NCBI GenBank assembly: GCA_052143315.1
Contig: JBKQTE010000054.1
Coordinates: 62,001-126,000 of the forward strand
DNA from: DASZIT01 sp052143315
GTDB taxonomy: Bacteria > Actinomycetota > Acidimicrobiia > Acidimicrobiales > RAAP-2
DNA: 64,000 bases
Direction: 5' to 3'
A program made the position numbers and the translations under genes. Shown in pieces: positions 46,517-54,348 of the stretch. Numbering within the stretch: position 1 is the stretch's first letter; each line of letters starts with the position of its first letter. The notes below the pieces were generated by a model. That model was not told the origin of the DNA, did no database searches, and saw nothing but the letters and a program-made list of their open reading frames with translations.

Positions 46517-47641
46517 ATGATCGTCGGAGTCCCCAGTGAGGTGAAGGACAACGAGTTCCGGGTGGCCCTCACACCGGCCGGGGTGCGGGAGCTCACCCGC
46601 AGCGGCCACACGGTGCAGATCGAGGCCGGGGCCGGGGAGGGCTCGTCCATCTCCGACCAGGAGTTCACCGCCACCGGCGCCTCCATCGTCGGGGATGCCA
46701 AGGAGATCTGGTCCACCGCCGACCTGGTGCTCAAGGTGAAGGAGCCGGTCCCCGACGAGTACCCGCTGCTCGGGCTGCGCCAGGGCCAGGTGCTCTTCAC
46801 CTACCTGCACCTGGCCGCCTCGCGGTCGTGCACCGAGGCCCTGGTGGCCGCGGGCAACACCGCCATCGCCTACGAGACGGTCCGCGCCCCGGACCACTCG
46901 CTCCCGCTGCTCACCCCGATGAGCGAGGTGGCCGGGCGCATGGCCCCCTTCATGGGGGCCCACCACCTGATGCGGCCCGGCGGCGGCCGCGGCGTGCTGG
47001 TCTCGGGGGTGCCCGGAGTGCGGAGCGCCCGGATCGTCATACTGGGTGCCGGCGTGGCCGGCATGGCGGCGGCCACCCTGGCGGTCGGGATGCACGCCGA
47101 CGTCTACATCCTCGACCGGAACCTCGACCGGCTCCGCCAGGTGGACCACCACTTCCGCGGCGCCCTGGAGACGGTGGCGTCGAGCACCCACGCCATCGAG
47201 GAGACGTGCGTGGACGCCGACATCGTCATCGGGGCCGTGCTGGTGGTGGGGTCCAAGACCCCCAAGCTGGTCTCGGACGGCCTGGTGGCGGCCATGAGGC
47301 CCGGCTCGGTGCTGGTCGACGTCTCGGTGGACCAGGGGGGCTGCTTCGAGTCGACCCGGCCGACCACCCACTCCGATCCCACCTTCGAGTCCAACGGCTC
47401 CATCTTCTACTGCGTGGCCAACATGCCGGGGGCGGTGCCACACTCGTCCACCCATGCCCTGGTGAACGCCACCATGCCCTACGTGCTCTCCATCGCCGAC
47501 CACGGGTGGAAGGACGCCGTGCGGGCCGACCCGGCGCTGGCCGAAGGGGTGAACGTGGTGGACGGGACCATCGTCTACCCGCCGGTGGCCGAGGCCCACG
47601 GCCTGGCCTCCTCGCCGCTCGACACTTTCCTGGCGGGCTGA
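46517..47641 (+). CDS. ald: Alanine dehydrogenase
   Basis: 374 residues. Oxidatively deaminates L-alanine to pyruvate with NAD. Conserved N-terminal GVPSEVKDNEFRVALTP, substrate residues in VLKVKEP and TYLHLAA, NAD loop ILGAGVAGMAAA and VDVSVDQGGCFE. In this operon it would recycle the alanine formed when the omega-aminotransferase uses pyruvate as acceptor, releasing ammonia. Starts 10 bp after the permease gene. Confidence 0.96.
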   Translation: MIVGVPSEVKDNEFRVALTPAGVRELTRSGHTVQIEAGAGEGSSISDQEFTATGASIVGDAKEIWSTADLVLKVKEPVPDEYPLLGLRQGQVLFTYLHLAASRSCTEALVAAGNTAIAYETVRAPDHSLPLLTPMSEVAGRMAPFMGAHHLMRPGGGRGVLVSGVPGVRSARIVILGAGVAGMAAATLAVGMHADVYILDRNLDRLRQVDHHFRGALETVASSTHAIEETCVDADIVIGAVLVVGSKTPKLVSDGLVAAMRPGSVLVDVSVDQGGCFESTRPTTHSDPTFESNGSIFYCVANMPGAVPHSSTHALVNATMPYVLSIADHGWKDAVRADPALAEGVNVVDGTIVYPPVAEAHGLASSPLDTFLAG

Positions 47642-47646
47642 TCGCC

Positions 47647-49152
47647 GTGTCGTCGCCGCGCATCGGTACCAGTGACGCCGGTTCGGGAGCCAGGACCGCT
47701 CCGGTCTTCGACCCGGCCTCCGGCCAGGTGACCGCCGAGGTGGTGCTGGCCACGACCACCGACGTCGACCGGGCGGTGACCGGGGCCGCCCAGGCCTGGC
47801 CGGCCTGGCGCGACACCTCGCTGTCGGCCCGGACCAAGGTGCTCTTCGCCTTCCGGGAGCTCATCCACCGCCACCGTGACGACCTGGCCCGGCTGATCAC
47901 CGCCGAGCACGGCAAGGTCTTCGACGACGCCCGTGGCGAGGTGACCCGCGGCATCGAGGTGGTGGAGTTCGCCTGCGGGATCCCCCACCTGTTGAAGGGG
48001 GAGTTCTCCGAGGACGTGTCCGCCGGCGTGGACGCTTCGTCGGTCCGCCAGCCCCTGGGGGTGGTCGCCGGGATCACCCCGTTCAACTTCCCGGTGATGG
48101 TCCCGATGTGGATGTACCCGGTGGCCATCGCCTGCGGCAACGCCTTCGTCCTGAAGCCGTCGGAGCGGGACCCCTCGCCCTCGGAGCTGGTGGCCGACGT
48201 GTGGCGCCGGGCGGGGCTCCCCGATGGCGTCTTCACCGTGGTCCACGGCGACGCCACCGCCGTCGACGCCCTCATCGACCACCGGCGGGTGGCGGCGGTG
48301 TCGTTCGTCGGCTCCACCCCGGTGGCGCGCCACGTCTACCAGCGGGCGGCCACCACCGGTAAGCGGGCCCAGGCGCTGGGTGGGGCCAAGAACCACGCTG
48401 TGGTGCTGCCCGATGCCGACCTCGCCTCCACGGCGGATGCCCTGGTCGGTGCCGGCTACGGCTCGGCCGGCGAGCGGTGCATGGCCATCTCGGCGGTCGT
48501 GGTGGTGGGCGACGGCGACCGGCTGGTCGCTGAGCTGGGCCGGCGGGCGGCGGAGCTCACCACCGGTCCGGGCACCGACCCGGCCTCGGACATGGGCCCG
48601 CTGATCACCGCCGCCCACCGGGACCGGGTGGCCAGCTACCTCGAGTCGGCCGAGGCCCAGGGGGCCGACCTGATCCTCGACGGGCGGAACGTCAAGGTGC
48701 CCGGCCTCGACGGCGGGTTCTACCTCGGCCCCAGCCTGGTCGACCGGGTGACCCCGTCGATGGACGTCTACCGCCACGAGATCTTCGGGCCGGTCCTGTC
48801 GGTGCTGCGGGTGGACGACCTCGACCAGGCCATCGACCTGGTGAACGCCAACCCCTACGGGAACGGCACCGCTATCTTCACCCGCGACGGCCACGCCGCC
48901 CGGCGGTTCCGACGCGACGTGCAGGTCGGGATGGTCGGCGTCAACGTGGCCATCCCGGTGCCGATGGCCTACTTCTCCTTCGGGGGGTGGAAGCAGTCGC
49001 TCTTCGGCGACGCCCACATCCACGGCATGGAGGGGGTCCGCTTCGCCACCCGCCTCAAGTCGGTCACCACCCGCTGGCCCGAACCCGGCACCCCGGACGT
49101 GGGGGCGCCCAGCCAGGCCGACCTCCACTTCCCCACCGGGGACAGCGGCTGA
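47647..49152 (+). CDS. mmsA: CoA-acylating (methyl)malonate-semialdehyde dehydrogenase
   Basis: 501 residues. Converts malonate or methylmalonate semialdehyde plus CoA to acetyl- or propionyl-CoA, CO2 and NADH. Characteristic GVVAGITPFNFPVMVPMWMY and the catalytic SAGERCMA; no downstream general-base glutamate is expected in this CoA-acylating group (QALGGAKNHAVV instead of LELGGK). GTG 47647 starts five bases after the ald stop. It would complete beta-alanine breakdown: aminotransferase, malonate semialdehyde, acetyl-CoA. The C-terminal extension (from about 475) is not conserved-looking. Confidence 0.94.
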   Translation: MSSPRIGTSDAGSGARTAPVFDPASGQVTAEVVLATTTDVDRAVTGAAQAWPAWRDTSLSARTKVLFAFRELIHRHRDDLARLITAEHGKVFDDARGEVTRGIEVVEFACGIPHLLKGEFSEDVSAGVDASSVRQPLGVVAGITPFNFPVMVPMWMYPVAIACGNAFVLKPSERDPSPSELVADVWRRAGLPDGVFTVVHGDATAVDALIDHRRVAAVSFVGSTPVARHVYQRAATTGKRAQALGGAKNHAVVLPDADLASTADALVGAGYGSAGERCMAISAVVVVGDGDRLVAELGRRAAELTTGPGTDPASDMGPLITAAHRDRVASYLESAEAQGADLILDGRNVKVPGLDGGFYLGPSLVDRVTPSMDVYRHEIFGPVLSVLRVDDLDQAIDLVNANPYGNGTAIFTRDGHAARRFRRDVQVGMVGVNVAIPVPMAYFSFGGWKQSLFGDAHIHGMEGVRFATRLKSVTTRWPEPGTPDVGAPSQADLHFPTGDSG

Positions 49153-49186
49153 GCCGACCCTTCGGGGAGCCCGGCGCCGTGGTCAG

Positions 49187-49204
49187 GAGCTTGTCGGCAA
49201 GCTC
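49187..49204. terminator. Hairpin between convergent genes
   Basis: GAGCTTG-TCGG-CAAGCTC: a perfect 7-bp stem with a TCGG loop, between the mmsA stop and the stop of the minus-strand repeat gene. No T-run follows on either strand, so it would be an atypical bidirectional terminator. Confidence 0.5.
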
Positions 49205-50558
49205 ATCCGGGCGAGATGCCGGCGATGTCGTTCACTCCGGCACCACCCAGGCTGCCCTCGAAGGGCGCGTCGCCGAAGGCGAAGATGCCGCCGTCGGAAG
49301 CCACCAGCCAGTAGCCCCCACCTCCCGGGGTGGCGGCCATGCCCTCGATGGGCTCGTTGAGGGTCAGTGACCCGGTGGAGCCGTGGAAGGCGGCGTCGCC
49401 GTAGGCGAAGATGCCGCCGTCGGAGGCCACCAGCCAGTAGCCGTGCCCGCTCGGAGTGGCGGCCATGCCGACGATGGGCTTGTTGAGGGTGAGGCTTCCG
49501 GTGGACCCGTAGAAGGCGGCGTCGCCGTAGGCGAAGATGCCGCCGTCGGAGGCCACCAGCCAGTAGCCGTTCCCGTCGGGGGTGGTGGCCATGCCGACGA
49601 TGGGCTTGTTGAGGGTGAGGCTGCCGGTGGAGCCGAAGAAGGCGGCGTCGCCGTAGGCGAAGATGCCCCCGTCGGAAGCCACGAACCAGTAGCCCTTCCC
49701 GTCGTGGGTGGAGGCCATGCCCACCACCGGCTTGTTGAGGTGGAGGCTGCCGGTCGAGCCGTAGAAGCCGGCGTCGCCGAAGGCGAAGACGCCGCCGTCA
49801 CCCGCCACCATCCAGTAGCCGGCCCCGTCGGGGGTCTGGGCCATGCCCACCACCGGCTGGTTCAGGTTGGCCACGCTCAGGTCGCCCAGGTAGCCCAGGA
49901 ACCCGTCGTTGCCGAACCCGCCGATGGCGCCCTCGCTGTCATAGAGGTAGTAGCCCTGACCTGGCGTGCTCGGCACGATGTCGTAGGCGACCGTCCCGAA
50001 TACGTTCACCGAGCCGTCGTTGGTGCTGCACTGGAAGGTGACGGCCACCGAGGTGGCCGTGGTGCCGGCGGTCCTCAACTGGTCGACCTGGGCCGCGGCG
50101 CTCCCGTCGGCCGAGGAGCAGGAGTTGGCCCCGTCGTCAAGGGTGATGCCGCCGGTGACCTGGGAGCCCGGACCGAGCGGACCCTGTCCGGAGATGAGGA
50201 GCGAGCCGGCCTGGCCGCCGCCGTTGCCCCACCCGATACTGAACTGTTGGGTCTGCGATGCGTAGGTAGCGGTGAACCCGGTGGTGACCTCGGTAACCGT
50301 CGGCACGTCGGAGCCCCCGAGGTACGCCTCGATGTTCGCCAGCGTGAACGGTGCCGCGGTCGAACCGCGCAAGGTGCCGGCCGTCGCCTGGTGGGGAACG
50401 TGGGCGGTGGCGAACGGCAATGGCACCGCGCCGGCCCCGGTGGCCATCCCGATCGACAACAGGACGGCGGCGGCGCTGCCGATGGCCACGCCGACCCGTC
50501 GGTGGGGGCGGGGGTCGCAGGCCCGCGCCGCTCCGTTGGCTGTCCGTGGTGCCCGCAT
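49203..50558 (-). CDS. Exported protein: unknown N-terminal domain plus six 42-residue repeats
   Basis: 451 residues: signal peptide (about 15-45), an N-terminal domain of about 150 residues (TLANIEAYLGGSDVPTVTEV, then a beta-rich part with two cysteines, C147 and C177) and six 42-residue GYWLVASDGGIFAYGDA-type units from residue 202. The first and last units are divergent, the middle four nearly identical and extremely close to those at 14108-14480. Probably surface-exposed or secreted. AGGAGG lies four to five bases before ATG 50558; the frame is open upstream. Confidence 0.75.
   Translation of the reverse strand: MRAPRTANGAARACDPRPHRRVGVAIGSAAAVLLSIGMATGAGAVPLPFATAHVPHQATAGTLRGSTAAPFTLANIEAYLGGSDVPTVTEVTTGFTATYASQTQQFSIGWGNGGGQAGSLLISGQGPLGPGSQVTGGITLDDGANSCSSADGSAAAQVDQLRTAGTTATSVAVTFQCSTNDGSVNVFGTVAYDIVPSTPGQGYYLYDSEGAIGGFGNDGFLGYLGDLSVANLNQPVVGMAQTPDGAGYWMVAGDGGVFAFGDAGFYGSTGSLHLNKPVVGMASTHDGKGYWFVASDGGIFAYGDAAFFGSTGSLTLNKPIVGMATTPDGNGYWLVASDGGIFAYGDAAFYGSTGSLTLNKPIVGMAATPSGHGYWLVASDGGIFAYGDAAFHGSTGSLTLNEPIEGMAATPGGGGYWLVASDGGIFAFGDAPFEGSLGGAGVNDIAGISPG
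49206..49955 (-). repeat. Tandem 126-bp units, inverted relative to those at 13982-14722
   Basis: About six units; the central ones share long identical runs with the plus-strand array 35 kb to the left, giving a long-range inverted repeat. Confidence 0.85.
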
Positions 50559-50697
50559 GCCGCCTCCTGTCCGGCCCGCTGCCGATGAGCGCGCCGAGAC
50601 GGCGAAGGCTACCCGTGAATCGATCAGGAAGCGAGGGTCCCCGCCGGATCGGATACCGTCGATCATCGCCGTACCCGGCGAGACGGGGGAGGTACGC

Positions 50698-50790
50698 GTG
50701 GGCACCATCATCTTCATCGGCATGGCCGTTCTCCTGGTGGTGGTCTTCATCACGGTGTGGCGGCGCAACCGCCGCTATGAGGACGACTGA
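50698..50790 (+). CDS. 30-residue single-pass membrane peptide
   Basis: GTG 50698 follows a strong ribosome site (GGGGGAGG, 50685-50692) by five bases. The product is one hydrophobic helix (IIFIGMAVLLVVVFITV) with a basic then acidic tail (WRRNRRYEDD), a normal positive-inside layout. It lies upstream of the CsoR operator and is divergent from the repeat protein. It could be a membrane regulator or a subunit of the neighbouring permease; no homologue is recognised. Confidence 0.6.
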   Translation: MGTIIFIGMAVLLVVVFITVWRRNRRYEDD

Positions 50791-50798
50791 CCGGTCCA

Positions 50799-50815
50799 AT
50801 ACCCCCCCGGGGTAT
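50799..50815. promoter_or_regulatory. CsoR operator overlapping the promoter
   Basis: ATACCCC-CCC-GGGGTAT is a perfect 17-bp dyad of the type bound by CsoR-family metal sensors. It overlaps the -10 box TATAGT (50813-50818), so repressor binding would block polymerase. The gene downstream encodes CsoR. Confidence 0.8.
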
Positions 50816-50841
50816 AGTGGTACCGACGAAAAGGGGGTGCC

Positions 50842-51126
50842 GTGCCACCGGGCTACACCGACCACAAAGAGACGATCCAGAAGCGGCTGCGTCGGGTGGA
50901 GGGCCAGGTCCGCGGCCTCCAGCGGATGGTCGACGAGGACCGCTACTGCATCACCGTGCTCGAGCAGGTGTCGGCGGCCACCCGGGCCCTCCAGGCGGTG
51001 GCCCTCGAGCTGCTCGACGACCACCTGGCCCACTGCGTGGCCGACGCGGTGAGGACCGGCGACGGCGAGGCGTCAGCCAAGCTCGACGAGGCATCGGCGG
51101 CCATCGCCCGGCTGGTCCGGTCGTGA
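50842..51126 (+). CDS. csoR: CsoR-family metal-sensing repressor
   Basis: 94 residues, all-helical. Copper ligands C36, H61 and C65 match the M. tuberculosis CsoR positions exactly, with Y35 beside the first. The conserved RLRRVEGQVRGLQRMV helix opens the fold. In the apo form it binds the GC-rich dyad at 50799-50815 and is released by Cu(I), or another metal if specificity has drifted. AAGGGGG precedes GTG 50842. It overlaps the permease gene by four bases (GTGA). Confidence 0.93.
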   Translation: MPPGYTDHKETIQKRLRRVEGQVRGLQRMVDEDRYCITVLEQVSAATRALQAVALELLDDHLAHCVADAVRTGDGEASAKLDEASAAIARLVRS

Positions 51127-52514
51127 GCTCGGTGGCCAACGCCACCGTGCTGGTCGACGTGGGCCGGAGCCTGCGGGCCGGCTTCTCCATGTTCTGGGAG
51201 ACCCTGTGGCCCCTGGTCCTGGGGTTCGGGCTCTCTGGGGCGGTCCAGGCCTTCGTCAGCCGCGACGCCATGCGGCGGTCCCTCGGGAACCACCGGCCGG
51301 CGGCGGTGGCCAGGGCCGGCGGCTACGGCATGGCCTCCTCGTCGTGCTCGTACGCCGCCTCGGCCATGTCCAAGTCGCTCTTCGTCAAGGGCGCCGACTT
51401 CCTGACGTCGCTGGTATTCCTGTTCGCCTCCACTAACCTGGTCATCGAGCTGGGCGTGGTGCTGGTGGTGCTGATGGGATGGCAGTTCGCGGCCAGCGAG
51501 TTCGTGGGCGGTGTCATCATGATCGTGCTGCTGGTGCTGCTGGGTGGTCTCGTTCTCCGGGGCCGGCGGATCGACCGGGCCCGGGAGCGCCTCCGGCAGG
51601 ACGACACCTCCCAACCGGACGACGGGCGTACCGGCTCCCCGTCGGTCCCGCTCCGGGAGCGGCTTCGCTCCAGGGACGGCTGGTCGACCGCCGCCGGCTA
51701 CACCATGGCCGACCTGACCATGCTCCGGAAGGAGCTGATCTTCGGCTACCTGGCCGCCGGCTTCCTGGCCACCCTGGTCCCGGCACACGTGTGGAACGTG
51801 GTCTTCCTCCACGGCCACGGGCTCTGGACCTCGCTGGAGAACGTCGTGGTCGGGCCGTTCATCGCCATGATCAGCTGCGTCTGCTCGGTGGGCAACGTGC
51901 CGCTGGCCGCCGCCCTGTGGCGGGGAGGGATCTCGTTCGGCGGGGTGATCTCGTTCATCTTCGCCGACCTCATCGCCCTCCCCATCGTCCTCGTCTACCG
52001 GCGCTTCTACGGCAGCCGGCTCACCCTGCGGATGGTGGCGGTGTTCTGGACGGTGATGTCGGCGGCCGGGCTGGCCACCGAAGGGATCTTCCGGGCTGCC
52101 GGCCTGGTGCCCACCCACCGCCCCACCCACATCGCCCCGACCCACCCGTCGTGGAACTACACCACCTGGCTGAACATCCTCGCCCTCGGGCTGTTCGCCC
52201 TCCTCTACCGGGCGTCCCGGCGGCGGCGGTCGGAGAGTGGCGCCGGCCACGCCATCGACCCGGTCTGCCGCATGCAGGTGGAGACAGCCCACGCCCCGGC
52301 CTCGACCACCCACGCCGGCACCCGGTACTGGTTCTGCGGCGACCGCTGCCTGGCCCGCTTCGAAGCGGACCCGGAGCGGTTCATCCGGGCGGGCGCCAGG
52401 CCCGAGGGCATGGAGCCGGAGGCGGCCGTCCTCCGGGGTCGGGAGCCCGGCCCGGCCGCTCCCGTCGAGCGGGTGTCTCCGGCCGGATCGGACACCCGCC
52501 GGCCGGCCCCGTAG
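51123..52514 (+). CDS. Metal permease (YraQ/ArsP-like, DUF318) with C-terminal YHS domain
   Basis: 463 residues. Two blocks of about four membrane helices each carry a Cys-containing motif: SSSCSYAASAMSKSLF in the first and ISCVCSVGNVPLAAALW in the second, as in permeases of the DUF318/ArsP group. A YHS metal-binding domain (about 375-420, DPVCRMQVE to FCGDRCLARF) is fused at the C-terminus, followed by a disordered Pro-rich tail. With CsoR control a role in copper export is most likely; arsenic-type permeases share the fold. The GTG start overlaps csoR by four bases. Confidence 0.82.
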   Translation: MSSVANATVLVDVGRSLRAGFSMFWETLWPLVLGFGLSGAVQAFVSRDAMRRSLGNHRPAAVARAGGYGMASSSCSYAASAMSKSLFVKGADFLTSLVFLFASTNLVIELGVVLVVLMGWQFAASEFVGGVIMIVLLVLLGGLVLRGRRIDRARERLRQDDTSQPDDGRTGSPSVPLRERLRSRDGWSTAAGYTMADLTMLRKELIFGYLAAGFLATLVPAHVWNVVFLHGHGLWTSLENVVVGPFIAMISCVCSVGNVPLAAALWRGGISFGGVISFIFADLIALPIVLVYRRFYGSRLTLRMVAVFWTVMSAAGLATEGIFRAAGLVPTHRPTHIAPTHPSWNYTTWLNILALGLFALLYRASRRRRSESGAGHAIDPVCRMQVETAHAPASTTHAGTRYWFCGDRCLARFEADPERFIRAGARPEGMEPEAAVLRGREPGPAAPVERVSPAGSDTRRPAP

Positions 52515-52568
52515 CCTGGGGGCGGGTCGCCGTCTGGGAGCGGCCACGGGAGTCGGCCGGGGGGCAGG

Positions 52569-54158
52569 ATGGCACTGGACATCGGGCACAGGCGCCTGAA
52601 GCGGGCGGTGGCGACGGCTCGACGCCACGGCCGTCACCTCCCGTCGGTGGTGATCGTCGGCGGCGGCCTGTCGGGACTGGGTGCCGCCATCCAGCTGGTG
52701 CGATCGGGAATCACCGACTTCACCATCGTCGAGCGGTCCGACGGCGTCGGCGGCACCTGGCGGGACAACACCTACCCGGGAAGCGGCTGCGACGTGCCCA
52801 CTCACCTCTACTCCTTCTCCTTCGCCCCCAAGAGCGACTGGAGCCGCCGGTTCGCCGAGCAGCCCGAGATCCTCACCTACGCCGAGGCGTGCGTCCAACG
52901 GTTCGGGCTCGCCCCCCACCTCCGGCTCCGGACCACCGTCCGCGGGGCCGCCTTCGACGAGGGGACCGCCCGCTGGCGCCTGGCGGTCGGGACCCCCGAC
53001 GGTGAGGTCGAGGAGCTGGTGGCCGACGCCGTGGTGTTCGCCTGCGGCCAGCTCAACCGGCCGGCGGTGCCCGACCTGGCGGGGCTCGAGTCGTTCGCCG
53101 GCCCCCACTGGCACTCGGCCCGGTGGGACCACCGGGTCGACCTGTCGGGGAAGCGGGTGGCGGTGGTGGGCAACGGCGCCAGCGCCGTCCAGTTCGTCCC
53201 GCCGGTGGCCGGGGTGGCCGAGTCCCTCACCATCTACCAGCGAAGCGCCAACTACGTCACCCCCAAGTCCGACCGCGTCTACGGGCCCCGGCAGCACTGG
53301 CTGCTCCAGCACGTCCGGGCCTACGAGCTCGCCTACCGTTGGTGGATCTACTGGACCCTCGAGGCCCGGTGGGTCGCCTTCCGTCAGGACAGCTGGGCCG
53401 GTCGGAAGCTCCGGGCCATGATGACCAAGGGGATCCGGGCCGGCGTGGTCTCCGACCGGCTGCCCGAGGCGGTGGTGGTGCCCGACTACCCGGTCGGGTG
53501 CAAGCGGATCCTCATGTCCAACGACTGGTACCCGGCCATCCTGCGATCCAACGTCGAGACCGTGGCCGTCCCCATCGACCACGTGGACCCCGGGGCGGTG
53601 GTGACCGCCGACGGCCGTCGCCGGCCGGCCGACGTCCTGATCTTCGGGACCGGCTTCCACACCACCGACTTCCTGTCCGAGATCCCGGTGACGGGGCGGG
53701 GAGGGGTGTCGCTGGCCTCGGTCTGGCGCCACGGCGCCCGGGCCTACCGGGGCACCAGCGTGGCCGGCTTCCCCAACCTCTTCGTGCTCTACGGGCCCAA
53801 CACCAACCTGGGGCACAACTCCATCCTCTTCATGGTGGAGCGCCAGCTCAACCTGGTGCTCCAGGCCCTGGCCCTCCAGGCGGACGCCGCCGGGGCGGAG
53901 TCGTCGGGGACGGTGGAGGTCACCGGGGCGGCGTTCGACCGCGAGGACTCCCGCATCCAGCGGCTGATGGCCGGCACGGTGTGGGTCAGCGCCTGCCACA
54001 GCTGGTACAAGGACGCCGCCGGCCGGGTCACCAACAACTGGCCGACCTGGACGGTGCGCTACTGGCGCGACACCCTGCGCCTCGATCGCCGGGACGTGAC
54101 GGTCACCCTGGCTCCGGACGCCGTGCCGGCCCGGCCATCCGTCACCTCCGGCGTCTGA
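52569..54158 (+). CDS. Flavin-dependent Baeyer-Villiger-type monooxygenase
   Basis: 529 residues. FAD motif VVIVGGGLSGLGAA, the BVMO fingerprint FxGxxxHxxxW[D/P] as FAGPHWHSARWD, and the second Rossmann motif VAVVGNGASAVQFVPPVA. It uses NADPH and O2 to insert oxygen next to a ketone or to oxidise S/N centres. YPGSGCDVPTHLYSFSF is typical of the class. The substrate is unknown. A GGGGGGCAGG stretch precedes ATG 52569. Confidence 0.92.
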   Translation: MALDIGHRRLKRAVATARRHGRHLPSVVIVGGGLSGLGAAIQLVRSGITDFTIVERSDGVGGTWRDNTYPGSGCDVPTHLYSFSFAPKSDWSRRFAEQPEILTYAEACVQRFGLAPHLRLRTTVRGAAFDEGTARWRLAVGTPDGEVEELVADAVVFACGQLNRPAVPDLAGLESFAGPHWHSARWDHRVDLSGKRVAVVGNGASAVQFVPPVAGVAESLTIYQRSANYVTPKSDRVYGPRQHWLLQHVRAYELAYRWWIYWTLEARWVAFRQDSWAGRKLRAMMTKGIRAGVVSDRLPEAVVVPDYPVGCKRILMSNDWYPAILRSNVETVAVPIDHVDPGAVVTADGRRRPADVLIFGTGFHTTDFLSEIPVTGRGGVSLASVWRHGARAYRGTSVAGFPNLFVLYGPNTNLGHNSILFMVERQLNLVLQALALQADAAGAESSGTVEVTGAAFDREDSRIQRLMAGTVWVSACHSWYKDAAGRVTNNWPTWTVRYWRDTLRLDRRDVTVTLAPDAVPARPSVTSGV

Positions 54159-54334
54159 TCGCTCCGACTGGACGGGACCCCGGGTGGGCGCCAGCCCGGG
54201 GCAGTGCCTCCGGCTCACCCATGCCCTCTCACAGACCCGGCCGCAGGTCTGCTCCGGGGCCGAGCCCGACGTCGCCCGACGTTCGTGAACTGGGCATATC
54301 CGCCGGACGATCCCCGCCCCGACCGTCTCCTTGC

Positions 54335-54340
54335 TACCGT
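54335..54340 (+). promoter_or_regulatory. -10 box (TACCGT), leaderless start at 54349
   Basis: TACCGT is followed by eight bases and ATG 54349, with no Shine-Dalgarno motif. Confidence 0.35.
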
Positions 54341-54348
54341 TGACCCCC

